A stretch of DNA of 64,000 nt from Pyropia haitanensis (lineage: Eukaryota; Rhodophyta; Bangiophyceae; Bangiales; Bangiaceae). Positions 11,239 to 20,597 of the stretch are shown here, in pieces. Under the pieces are notes generated by a model that saw only the letters and a list, made by a program, of their open reading frames with translations, was not told where the DNA came from and searched no databases. The stretch is taken from NCBI GenBank assembly GCA_008729055.1, contig SDUX01000010.1:1937090-2001089 (forward strand). The letters are read 5' to 3'. The position numbers and the translations under genes were made by a program. Positions within the stretch are counted from its first letter, which is position 1, and the number at the start of each line of letters is the position of its first letter.

Positions 11239-12912
11239 ATGGCCTTTGCTGCTGCTGGCGCGCTGGCGGCCTGCCCGTGGGCGACGGGTGACATCCCGTC
11301 GCCCGCCCTCTCTGCTCGCCGGCTAGCTGTGTGCGACTTTGCCGCGCGTCGATGCGTCGGCGCCGACGGCCGCCGCCGCCGCCGCCTGCTGCACGAGCCA
11401 CGCCCGCCAGATGGCCGGCCCGACGGCAGCGGGGGGCCGGCGGCGGTGGCAGTCGGCTTTGGCTTCCGCCACCTCCGCGGGTGGGGGGGCACCCCCGGGG
11501 AGCGTGGTGCCCTGCCCGCCGCCGATGCTGCTGCTGCCGCCGCCGCGGCCATGGACGGCGGGGGCGACGCCCTGCCCGCGGCGTTGCCCCCCACGAGGAC
11601 AGCGACCACGGCCGCGGCTGCAGTGTCGTTTCGGCGGCCGGGACCGCCGGGGGATGGGCTCCCCAGTTGTAGCTGCGGCCCCGGCGGATGTACCTGTGGC
11701 CAGGCGCCGCCGCCGCGGTCATTGTCGTCGTCGGATGCGGCAGGGCCAGCCACCCCGTCGACGGTGGCGACCGCTTTGACGGCGGCGGCGGCGGTCGCCG
11801 CCATTGCGGCGCTGCCGGCGCCGCCACCGTCACCCATCCTGCCGCCCCTACCCCCCCGGCGGGGCCCGTTACACTCCCTCGCGGAGGCGGTACTGGCGCC
11901 CTTCCCTCCCCCGCCCCCGGCACCCCTTTACGACACCCCCCGTGAATGGCCGGTGGGGCCCCGGCCGTCAGTGACCGTGTCGTCAGCAGCGGCAGGTGCC
12001 GCCCGATTGCCCGGCTCGGCGGCGGCGGCGACGGCGGGGGTCACCCCACGCCCGCAGCGGCAGCAGGTGGTGCTGCAGCGCATGACCGTCATTGTCGCTG
12101 ACTACCTGTCGGACCTGGTCGTCCTCGACGTCCTTGGCCGCCTCCACTCGCCCGCAGACGCGGCGGCAGCGGCGGGCGGAGTGTTTGCCGCGTGGCTCAC
12201 CGCCGACCTGCTGTCGGGGGTGGTGCGGTTTGCGCTGTCTGCCGGCTACGTCACCGACGCGCCGCTGGTGTTTCCAAACAAGCACGGGTCCGACGGGTCG
12301 GGCGGGGCGGGCATCTTTTTCAACGCCGTCAGCGACTGGTGCGCCATTGCGTTGCTGCCGCTGAGCATCCTTGCCGGGGCGTCCCCGCGGTCTGTCGCCG
12401 CCCAGGCGTACGGGGTGGCGCTGGTGGGCCTCCTTGCCGTCCTTCCGCTCGCCACCCCCCCCGCCGGCGCGCACGCTTGCGGGGTGGTGCGGCTGGCACG
12501 GCGGGTCGGGGTGCTCCGCCCTGTGGCCACCACACCCACCACCAGTTACTGTGGGCTGGCGGGGGTGTGGAACCCGGTGCTCGACGGGGCGGGGGTGTGG
12601 CGGCGGCTTGAGGCGGCCGTCTATGATGCGTCGTTGGGGGGGGTGGTCAGCCGGGTGTGGATGCATAGCCCGGGGGCGGTGGTCGAGGCGGCGCGCTACA
12701 GCCGTCGCCTGCGGCGGGACCTGCTGTGGCAACAAAGACGGGGATGGGGGGGCGCGCGTGGGGGGGGTGCGGGTGAGAGTGGGCGTGCGGAGGGGGGGGA
12801 CGACGATCCGGGGGGAGAGGTCACCGAAGCAGCAGCCCCGTGGGGGGAGGGACGCCCGGGCGGGCGCCGCCGCCGCTGGCATGGCGTTGTGAAGCGGGGC
12901 GGGGAGGGGTGA
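11239..12912 (+). CDS. Lipid-desaturase-fold (Kua/FAD4/PEDS1-like) protein, possible pseudoenzyme
   Basis: The domain at about residues 282-480 follows the layout of the lipid desaturase family (plasmanylethanolamine desaturase, Kua, plastid FAD4). It has an ADLLSGVV segment near residue 321, hydrophobic helices, then the hallmark SYCGLAGVWNPVLD block near residues 436-449 and a following WRRLEAAVY. In active members several His-rich motifs surround these blocks and bind the diiron centre. Here only isolated histidines remain (KHGSDG, AHACG), and the segment before SYC reads RPVATTPTT with no histidine. ATG 11239 gives an Ala/Arg-rich N-terminus that could be a plastid transit peptide, but most of the first 270 residues are low complexity. 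Internal ATGs at 11551 and 12082 are alternatives. The C-terminus is Gly/Arg-rich. Family assignment is fairly secure; enzyme activity is doubtful. Confidence 0.65.
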   Translation: MAFAAAGALAACPWATGDIPSPALSARRLAVCDFAARRCVGADGRRRRRLLHEPRPPDGRPDGSGGPAAVAVGFGFRHLRGWGGTPGERGALPAADAAAAAAAAMDGGGDALPAALPPTRTATTAAAAVSFRRPGPPGDGLPSCSCGPGGCTCGQAPPPRSLSSSDAAGPATPSTVATALTAAAAVAAIAALPAPPPSPILPPLPPRRGPLHSLAEAVLAPFPPPPPAPLYDTPREWPVGPRPSVTVSSAAAGAARLPGSAAAATAGVTPRPQRQQVVLQRMTVIVADYLSDLVVLDVLGRLHSPADAAAAAGGVFAAWLTADLLSGVVRFALSAGYVTDAPLVFPNKHGSDGSGGAGIFFNAVSDWCAIALLPLSILAGASPRSVAAQAYGVALVGLLAVLPLATPPAGAHACGVVRLARRVGVLRPVATTPTTSYCGLAGVWNPVLDGAGVWRRLEAAVYDASLGGVVSRVWMHSPGAVVEAARYSRRLRRDLLWQQRRGWGGARGGGAGESGRAEGGDDDPGGEVTEAAAPWGEGRPGGRRRRWHGVVKRGGEG

Positions 12913-13590
12913 GGCACGCCCCGTACGGGCCGGCCGACCCCCCTCCCCGCCCCCCGCTGAGGGGGGTCTCACGCGCCCCGTACGGGTCGGCCGGCCCCTT
13001 CCCCCCTCCCTTGCCCGCAGGGGCGATAGACGTCCGGTTTTTTCTTCATGTTCTTGGTTCCAGTCGGAGGGCGAGGGGCGGCTGTTCCCCCACGTGACGC
13101 ATGGTGCCGGCCGCGGGGGTACCGCCGCCGCCAGCCGCGCCCCGTCAGACGCGGCCGCCGTCGGGCACGCCGCGCCGCCCGTGCACCGGCGGCGCGGTGA
13201 CGCGGCGGCGGCGGCAACGCCCCTCTGGTCAGCGGCCGCCGCCGCACCTCCCGCGCTGCACCCGCCGCCTCCACCAGCCCCGCCGCGAGCTCACAGCCGC
13301 GGCGACCGCGGCGTCAGCAGGCGCGGGCCCAGCACGGGGCGGCGGCGTCTGGTGGACGCCCGCACGCCCGCCGCTCGCCGTCGCCCCCCGTGCCCACCGT
13401 CCCCATGCACGGCCCCCAAAAAGCAAGCCTGCGGCCGCTCCGCCAGCCGTCACACCGTCGCCACCCCGTCTGGTGCGTGCAGGGAGCGTGGGCGCGGTGG
13501 CAGCCGCCGCCGACCGATGGCCACCGTAGCACCTAAACCCCCCTCCCCCCCGCCCCCCCCCCCCCCCGAGTTCCCCCGGTAGAACCTCCC
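12913..13590. other. Intergenic, no supported gene
   Basis: GC-rich spacer between two convergent genes. It contains two near-direct copies of a CGTACGGG-type block at about 12920 and 12980, and C runs near 13540-13570. Open frames are Pro/Arg-rich and have no domain. Confidence 0.45.
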
Positions 13591-14175
13591 TCAGGCGCCC
13601 TCAAAGCCTGGGGCGACCAGGTACGTCACGCCGGGCACGCCCGCCCAGGCGTGGAGGGTTGCGGCGGCCGCCGCGCCAATGTCCGCCGCCAGCGCCTGGC
13701 CGCCCGTGGCGAGCCCACCGACACCCGCAGCGGCGTCGCCCGCCCCCATCCCGTCCCAGTCGCTGTCACCGCTGCCACCCGCGTCGTCATCGCCACTCTC
13801 GTCGCTGTCGTCACCGCCGTCGCCGTCGCCATCGTCATCGCCACCGCCGACGGGTGCCGCCACCGCCACGTCGAGCGGCACCACCAGCCGCAACGACCGC
13901 ACCCGCCCGCCCGTCACGGCCGCCACCGCCCGCCGCGCGGCGACCGCGTCCGCCGCCGCCACGCCAGCGCCGACCGCCAGGCCCGCCACCGCCAGCTGCG
14001 GGCACCCACGCGCGACCGCCGCCGCCACGCCCACCACCGCCGCCGCCGCCGCGGGACCGCCGTCCCCGTCCAGCCGCAGCAGCAGCCGCACGCGGCCGGC
14101 GGCGGCGGTCCCCCCCACCGGCGGCGGGGCCGGCTTCCCGCCGCCGCTCCCCCCCCCTCCCCCCCCTCGACGTTG

Positions 14176-14214
<39 letters not shown>

Positions 14215-15001
14215 TCCCCCCCCCGCTCCCCCGCGCCGCGGCCGCGCCGCGGCGGCCGCGGCGGCGGCCTGGAGGCTGGCGAGGCCGTCGTCCGCCGCCC
14301 CCCCCCCCTCCCCCTCCCCCCCCCGTTCGGCTCCCCCTCCCCCGCCGGCTCCCCCCCCCCCCGCCCCCGACTACCACCCCCACCCGCGCGCCGACAATGG
14401 CCTTGGCGCGGCGGCCAATGCCGCCGCCCGTGTACCACACCTCCCCTGGCGGCAGCGCCCGCGCCGCGCGCAGCGTCGCGACCGCCCAGCCGCCGGCGCC
14501 CGCGTCGGCCCACACCTGCGGCAGCAGCCAGGGCGTGGCGGGGGGGATGGGGCCGACGAGCAAAGGGGCGGGGCCGCCGCCACCGCCGCCGCCGCCATTG
14601 CCGCCGCCGCCATTGCCGCCGCCGCTGCCGCCGCTGGCAGCGGCGGTGGCCGCCACCGCCGCCGCGGCGCGGGCGGCGAGGCGGTCGAGCGTCGCGACGG
14701 GGACGGACAGGTCATCCAGCTCGTCGTCACTGCCGCCCGTGCCGTCATGGCCGCCGTCGCCGCGGCCACGGTCGGCGGCGGCGGGGGTGGCGGCGGCGGC
14801 GGTGGGGGTGGCGGCGGCGGCGACGCGGGCGGCGGCTGGGGCGGCAGCCGCGCGGGCCGCGCGAGAAGGGGGGGGGAGGGGGGGGGGGGTGCTAAGGTGC
14901 CGCCGTCGGGGGGGAGGGGGGGGCGCCGCCGCGGAGCGCCGCCGCCCCGCCGCGAGGCGATGTAGGGGGGGGAGGGGCGTGAAGGCCGTGGCGGGTGCCA
15001 T
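13591..15001 (-). CDS. Unrecognised protein, possibly plastid-targeted, reading frame broken at C runs
   Basis: The minus-strand ATG at 15001 begins MAPATAFTPLPPLHRLAAGR, an organelle-transit-like start. It is followed by an acidic patch (GGSDDELDDLSVPVATLDRL) and a block that looks conserved (WLLPQVWADAGAGGWAVATL, then GEVWYTGGGIGRRAKAIVGA). After C runs around 14290-14380 the frame appears to move twice, each time with the sign of one missing base. It ends in a frame with a long Ala/Val-rich segment, an Asp/Ser-rich patch and TYLVAPGFEGA before the stop at 13591. I recognise no family. Support is limited to coding-like composition and plausible start and end. Confidence 0.4.
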
Positions 15002-15641
15002 GGCACCTGGCAGCCGCGATGGGGGATGGAAGAGGGGGAGGTCAGATAAGGGGCGGAGGTAGATAGGTAACCCGGGAGGGGCGGGAGGGGAGGAGGTGGG
15101 GGAGGGAGGAGGTGGGGGGGGAGGAGGTGGGGGTGGGGGAAGGAGGGGGGGGGGAGAGGACGTGCGCAGGCCCCACCCAAACGGAAGGGCGGGAGCGGCG
15201 GCGTGTGGCGAGCGCCGCGGCGTGTCGGCACCACGACGCCGCCAGATTGCGCTGGCTCGATTGAAAAAGAAACGGCCACCCGTGCGGGACGCGCCCGCGG
15301 TGGCCGTCGCGGCGCGCCGATGGGCGGCCGCCACAGCGGCGGCGCCCGCGGTGGCCGTCGCGGCGCGCCGATGGGCGGCCGCCACAGCGGCGGCGCCCGC
15401 GGGCGGGCGGGCGGGCGGCGCGGGGTCGCCCCGCGCTCCCCTCCCGCGCCGGCTTGCCCACACCGGTGCCCACACCGGCGGCCACCGCCTCGCCTCCCCC
15501 CACCCTCCCCCCAGCAACGAAAACAAAAAAAAAAGGGGCAGACACGAGCACAACAGCGGGGGGAAGTGAGAAACCGGCGGCGCCCCGCCCCCTCACCCCC
15601 CCCCCCCCCCCACCCCCCCCCACCCCCCCCGCCCGCCGCCG
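15002..15641. other. Intergenic, with 51-bp direct duplication
   Basis: GC-rich spacer between two minus-strand genes. A 51-bp unit is repeated directly, starting near 15301 and 15352. Long G and C runs occur at 15100-15150 and 15595-15632. Confidence 0.6.
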
Positions 15642-16706
15642 TCATACGCGACCCGGCCCGTCCGAGTCGGTTGACGGCGCCAGCAGCGCGGCGGCATCGT
15701 CGGCGTCGTCGTCGGTGGTGGCGGCGCGCGGGTCCCCCCCCGGCGCGCCGCCGCGGCGCCCCCCCCCCGCCGGTGCCCCCGCCGCGGCGGCGGTGGCGGC
15801 GGTGGCGGCCGCCGCGGCGGCGGCGGCGGCCACCTCTGCCCGTGGCCGGCCGACCAGGTGGTACGCGACTTCCGCGTAGAGGGCCCCCCCCAGGAGGTCC
15901 ACAAACCAGTGGTGCTGCAGGTACAGCGCCGCCCACCAGACGAGCGCCACGTACGCCCACGCGACGGCCTGGCCGGCGCGGCCTGCCGACGTTGGCGCAA
16001 AGATGGCCATCAGGTAGGGCCACGCGCCGTGGAGGCTCGGCCACGAGCCAAACACCACCTTGCCGCCGTCGTGGTACATGGCGTGGAAGAAGGAGCCGCC
16101 CGCGCGGGCGTCGAGGCGGGACAGCCCCGCGGGGTCCCCCTTCATCGCGTACGTCGCAGGCGTCAGCCCGTACTTGTCATAGTACCAGGGGGGGGCGGTG
16201 GGGAAGAGCACGTGCGTCGTCACCGCCGCGATGTTCATGCACCCGAGCGTAAACGCAAACGTGCCGAGGCGGGCGGGTGAGCGGCAGCGCGCGAGCAGGA
16301 AGGGCGCGTAGAAGAGGGGCACCACCGCGTGGATGGTGTAGGGCACCGCCGCGAGGACGTCGAGCGCGAGCCCCGTCGGCGTCGCGAACCAGCGGTAGCT
16401 CCACCCAAACGCCGCGTCAATGGCGGGCAGCAGCGTCACGTTGATGGACGGCTTGCGGGAGACGGGGATGAGGTCGTGGATAAAGGCAAACGCGACGAGC
16501 CAGACCGCCACGGGCGCCAAGTACGCGGCGAGCGCGGCGAGCCCGCCGACACCCCACCGGCGGACGTCGGCGACAAAGTCCGCAACGGAGGCGTACGACC
16601 GCTCCGTGGCGGCCGCGGCAACGTCGTCGCCAGGGGAAACCAGGGCGGGGGACGCCCACGACCGGCTCGCCGAGCGGGAGCGCGACGGCCGCCGTGGGCG
16701 GGTCAT
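15642..16706 (-). CDS. AUR1-like inositol phosphorylceramide synthase (PAP2 superfamily)
   Basis: Predicted to transfer inositol phosphate from phosphatidylinositol to ceramide in Golgi/ER membranes. Start ATG at 16706 (MTRPRRPSRSRS) is preferred over an in-frame ATG at 16841; it gives 354 residues. Several hydrophobic segments alternate with AUR1-type motifs: LFPTAPPWYYDKYGLTPATY, DPAGLSRLD, FGSWPSLHGAWPYLM with the catalytic His, and LQHHWFVDLLGG with the second His and the Asp of the His-His-Asp triad. The tail is Ala-rich and dispensable-looking. Similarity is to the fungal and protist AUR1 type rather than the animal sphingomyelin synthase type. A related PAP2 phosphatase is the main alternative, but the TAPPWY block favours AUR1. 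Confidence 0.85.
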   Translation of the reverse strand: MTRPRRPSRSRSASRSWASPALVSPGDDVAAAATERSYASVADFVADVRRWGVGGLAALAAYLAPVAVWLVAFAFIHDLIPVSRKPSINVTLLPAIDAAFGWSYRWFATPTGLALDVLAAVPYTIHAVVPLFYAPFLLARCRSPARLGTFAFTLGCMNIAAVTTHVLFPTAPPWYYDKYGLTPATYAMKGDPAGLSRLDARAGGSFFHAMYHDGGKVVFGSWPSLHGAWPYLMAIFAPTSAGRAGQAVAWAYVALVWWAALYLQHHWFVDLLGGALYAEVAYHLVGRPRAEVAAAAAAAAATAATAAAAGAPAGGGRRGGAPGGDPRAATTDDDADDAAALLAPSTDSDGPGRV

Positions 16707-19061
16707 GGTGGGCCACGTCGTGGGGGAGGGAAGGGGGCCAGCGGAAGATGGGAGGGCGTGGCAGAGGGAGGGTTGGTGGCGCGGGGGGAGGATGGTGGAC
16801 CGCAACTGCCGTAGAAGGAGCGGTCCTCGCGATGTCGCCACACGTCAGGAGGGAGCGGCGGACGTAGAGACAGGTAGCGTAGATGGCGGGGACGGGGCGG
16901 AAGGGGTGAAGCCCTCCCAAGTGGGGGGGGAAGGGAGTGAGGGGAAGGGACACAAGGGAGGGCAGGCGGAGAAAAGCAACGGCTACGCCGGGAGGGCACG
17001 GGGGGGGAGCCGGGGACCAGACCGCGTCAATGGGAGGGGGGGCGGGTGGGAAAGACACCCAGCCTGGGGCAGCGCAGAGGGCGGTGGGGCGGGGGGGGGG
17101 AGGGAACGAACGGACGAGCGGGAGTGCCGCCCGTCTGGGGAGCGCCGCCCGCGGGCGGCGGGGCGTTGCGCAGCCGCTGGCAGCGGCGGGCGGCGCGCCG
17201 GCGCGAGGCCGGCCCAGCGGCACCGCCCGCCGCCCTCCGTCCTCCCCGGCCGGCTCGGCAGACCAGCCGCACCGCTACCGCCGCGTGACCGCCACCACCG
17301 GCGTCACCGCCGCCGCCGCAGCCGCCGCCGTCGCCGCCGCCGTCGCCGTCAGCCGTCAGCCCTTCCCCGCCGCCGGCACGCCGCGGCGCAGCGCGACCCG
17401 CCGTGCGGCGGGCGCGCCCTCCCCCCCCTCCCCCCGCCCCTTCCCCCTTCCCCCTCGCTTGCCGGCGGTCTCCTCTGCCCCACCACCTCCCCCCCCCTCC
17501 CAACCCCCCAACCCCTGCCCACCTCGCCCGTGGTGGTCGCGTTCTGCCGCACCCCCCCCCCCCCCCCACCCCACTCCCCCACCGCCGCCCTCACGACGCG
17601 GTGGCGCCAACGCCCGGCCGTCGGCGCTCGTGGTGGTCAGTCCCTCACCACCGCCGCCCCCCTCAACAAAATCAGCGCACAATGGCGCCGACAGGGACAA
17701 AGAGGGAGCCCCCCCCCAAAACGCCTGGGGGGGTGACGTTTGCAAACGCGGCGGCAGGGGAGACCGCCCCGACCGGGGTGGGTGGGGAGCGGTGGGGCGG
17801 GGGGGACCCCGGTGCGCCCCCGGTGGGCGGGTAGGAAGGCGGGCGGGCGGGGCGGTGCCAACGGGCGGCGGCCGCCAAGGCCGCGGAGGGGCGACGCCCG
17901 TGGCGGCGCGTACGCGCGGGGGGGGGGGGGGGGGCGGCGCCGGGAGGCCGCGGCGGTCGCGGTGGTGGTGGTCGGGACAGCGGCGACGGCGGACGGCAGC
18001 AGCCGCCGGACAGACCAAAGGGCGGCCAGCCCGGCCTACGCTTGACAGCGGGATGTGGGTCGTGGTTTTGAGTCAATGATTTAATTTTCGATGGAAACAT
18101 ACAGGTGAACGCTTCGAAAATAATTCCGTTGAAATCGGACCATCCCTGAAGATTCGATCGTGCGTCGTGGGAACCGCGGTGGGCTCAAGTCAAGAGTGTT
18201 ATTTTCTGCCACAAGGTGGTTGCACAACTGAACAGTGACGGATTGCGATGAGCGGCTGTGCAATGTCGGCGGACAATGTGACTTGGCACGCTGTCAAGTA
18301 CACAAGTATCTTCATCTTGTTGACAACTGTTTTCCTGATCGCTGCGTATGTCAGAGGCGGCCGCCTGGGGGGCCCGGCCTTTCTCGCTGTTGCGACCGTC
18401 CGGGTTGACGGCGAAGCTCTTCATTATGCGGGGAGGCCCCCTCTCGGGCCCCCCGTTCCACCGCTAGCTCTTTTGCTCTGGGCGGTGGCCCGCCGGATCA
18501 CGCCCAGCGCTGCTGCTGTGCCGTGGCCCGCCTGCAATGGTGTATCTTCTGCGTGCGTCTGGGGACCTCTGCAGACGCCAGCTGGCCATTGACGCCCGCG
18601 CCCCCCGCTCGCCCCCCTACCCCCCCCCCCCCACCCCAAGCCGGACAAACCGACACAACCCCGCCGTGCCCTCGTTTTTTTTTTTTTTTGCTGCGTGCGA
18701 ACAGGCCGTACCCGGTGCACCGCGCGGGTGGCAGTCGCCGTGATTGGCGCTGCGGCTTGGCCGCCGCCCCATCCCCGTGTCTGTGTACAGAACTGTACCG
18801 CTGCAACTGGTACGTGCCATCGTTGCTGCCGCCGTCGCCGCCGCCACCACCACCGCCGTCGTCGCTTCCACGCCACGCCCCGCGGTGCGTGGGCGGACGT
18901 GGCCGTCCCGGCTGGCGCTGCCCGGGGGCATTAAGGTGCATCCCGTGCGCGCGTGTGCCGCGACAGCCGACCCGGTCATTGTCTCGCCACGACAGCGGCT
19001 GCCATCCTCCCCTCCGCCCCGCCCTTCCCCCCTCCCCCGCCCCCCCGCCCCCGCCGGCACA
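16707..19061. other. Long spacer between divergent genes, two weak small ORFs
   Basis: Upstream of both the IPC synthase (minus) and the CBM20 protein (plus). An ATG at 17682 opens a 50-codon frame starting MAPTGTKREPPPKTPGG that ends amid G runs; it might be the start of a small frame-broken gene. A 114-codon frame at 18248-18592 contains a hydrophobic segment (TSIFILLTTVFLIAAYV) but no domain. About 18060-18330 is markedly AT-richer than its flanks. A T run lies at 18676-18690. Confidence 0.4.
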
Positions 19062-20018
19062 ATGACGGACGTCACGTTTCGGTTGTACGCGTCCCGCCCC
19101 GCCGCCGACACTTACCTCCGCGTGGTTGGCGGCCACCCCGCGCTGGGCGGCTGGTCCCCCGCGACGGCGCCCGGCCTGATGGTGCCCACTGCCGACGGCG
19201 ACGACGACGCGCCCGCGGTGGTGACGGTGTCCCTGCCGCCCGGCGAGACCGTCGAGTACAAGTACGCGCGCGTCGACGCGGTGGCGAGGACGGTCACGTG
19301 GGAGGGCGCCGACAACCGGCGGCTGGTGGTGGCCCCCGGGGCGGCCATTGTCGACCACTGGGAGGGGGGGGAGTCGCCCGCACTGCCGTGTGAGGGCATT
19401 GTGGTGCCGCCGCCCCCACCGGCCGTCGGCTCGACAGCTGCCCCGGCGTTGACAGAGGAGGCCGCCGCCGCCCCACTCACCGCTGACGCGTCGGCGCCAC
19501 TAGCCGACGCGCCCGCCCCGGCTGCGGATGCGTCTACGTCGCTAGCCGACGCTCCCGCGCTGCCGGCCGATGCGCCCGCGCCGCCGGCTGGTGGGTCCAC
19601 CCCATCGGCAGATGCGACTTCCACGGTCGCCGCGGACGCGTCCGCGTCTCTGCCGGTCGTCGCGCCCGCGCCGCCGGCCGACGCGCCGGTGCCGCCGCCG
19701 GGGGTGGGCGCGGAGCTGTTGGGGGAGGCCCCGGCGCCGACGCACGCCGCGCCCGCTAGTGCCGACGCGCAGGGGGCACCCGCAGCAGATGACTTGGCCG
19801 CAGCGGGTGCCGACACGCATGCCGGCGCTGGCGGCGACGGCGGCGGCGGCGAGGGCGAGCCGGCGGCCAAGGGCGGCGGTGACGCCAACATTTTCAAGCA
19901 CCTCTCCTCGGGTGTGTCCTCGCTCCTCCGTGCAATGAGCCGGCAGGATGGCGGCCGCGGCCGTCGGAATGACGCTGGGCCTCCACCGGCCAACGGAGTG
20001 GCGCAGGCCGAATCCTAG
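19062..20018 (+). CDS. CBM20 starch-binding-domain protein
   Basis: ATG 19062 opens directly into a carbohydrate-binding module family 20 domain (residues about 2-105): DVTFRLYASRPAADTYLRVV, the GGWSP tryptophan site, the VEYKYARV strand, and the WEGADNRRLVV end, with two tryptophans placed as in starch-binding sites. There is no signal or transit peptide. The rest (about residues 120-270) is a low-complexity Ala/Pro/Asp linker with repeated ADAPAP-type units, then a short conserved-looking end, NIFKHLSSGVSSLLRAMS, which could form an amphipathic helix. No catalytic domain is present, so a starch-granule or glucan-scaffold protein is likelier than an amylase. A cytosolic location fits an organism that stores starch outside the plastid; that link is inference. 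Confidence 0.8.
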   Translation: MTDVTFRLYASRPAADTYLRVVGGHPALGGWSPATAPGLMVPTADGDDDAPAVVTVSLPPGETVEYKYARVDAVARTVTWEGADNRRLVVAPGAAIVDHWEGGESPALPCEGIVVPPPPPAVGSTAAPALTEEAAAAPLTADASAPLADAPAPAADASTSLADAPALPADAPAPPAGGSTPSADATSTVAADASASLPVVAPAPPADAPVPPPGVGAELLGEAPAPTHAAPASADAQGAPAADDLAAAGADTHAGAGGDGGGGEGEPAAKGGGDANIFKHLSSGVSSLLRAMSRQDGGRGRRNDAGPPPANGVAQAES

Positions 20019-20597
20019 GCGCCACCCCCGCACCGTGGCGTCGCGCGTCGATTGGCTCTGGTGAATGGTTGGGGAAGGGATCGGGGGGGGCGGTTGCTGT
20101 GCGTAGGTGTGGTATGGGCTGGGGGAATGTTTTTTTTTTCTGTGCGTCGCCGGTCTCCCCCGATGGGTGTGCGCGTGTCCTCTGTATTTGTTTCGGCCTG
20201 TGGGGATTGTCTGCTATATCGTGTGCTGTTTGTGATGACCATGTGTAGGCTGCTCCTGGAGTGATGACGACCGCTGGCGGCCGCCTCGCTGAGACGTCGC
20301 ACCCGTGGCGGGCTGTGGTGGAGCCCCTTCATGGCGTGCACCACTCCTCTGTATGTACAATTAGCAACATTGATTTGACTCTGTGTTTGTCTGATTGGGG
20401 ACATGGACTGCGATGACCTGCTGAAGTGAACCGGTGGCAGACAACGTTTTGGGTGCGTCCTGGTCACTGCGGTCGCAGACACGGACGACGAGGAGGGCAC
20501 ACACAACACGCGGATTCCTGTCGGAGCATCGGGGTGACCCCCTACCATGGATGCCTTCCACACCTCACCCCGCCCCCTGGACCGCCTCTTGCCCCAC
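20019..20597. other. Shared 3' intergenic region of convergent genes
   Basis: Lies between the CBM20 stop and the PDI stop. T-rich patches at about 20125-20140 and moderate GC fit two 3' UTRs facing each other. No gene seen. Confidence 0.6.

Noticed and set aside
18248..18592. 114-codon ORF with one hydrophobic stretch
   Set aside because: Only the first 35 residues look non-random; no start context or family support.
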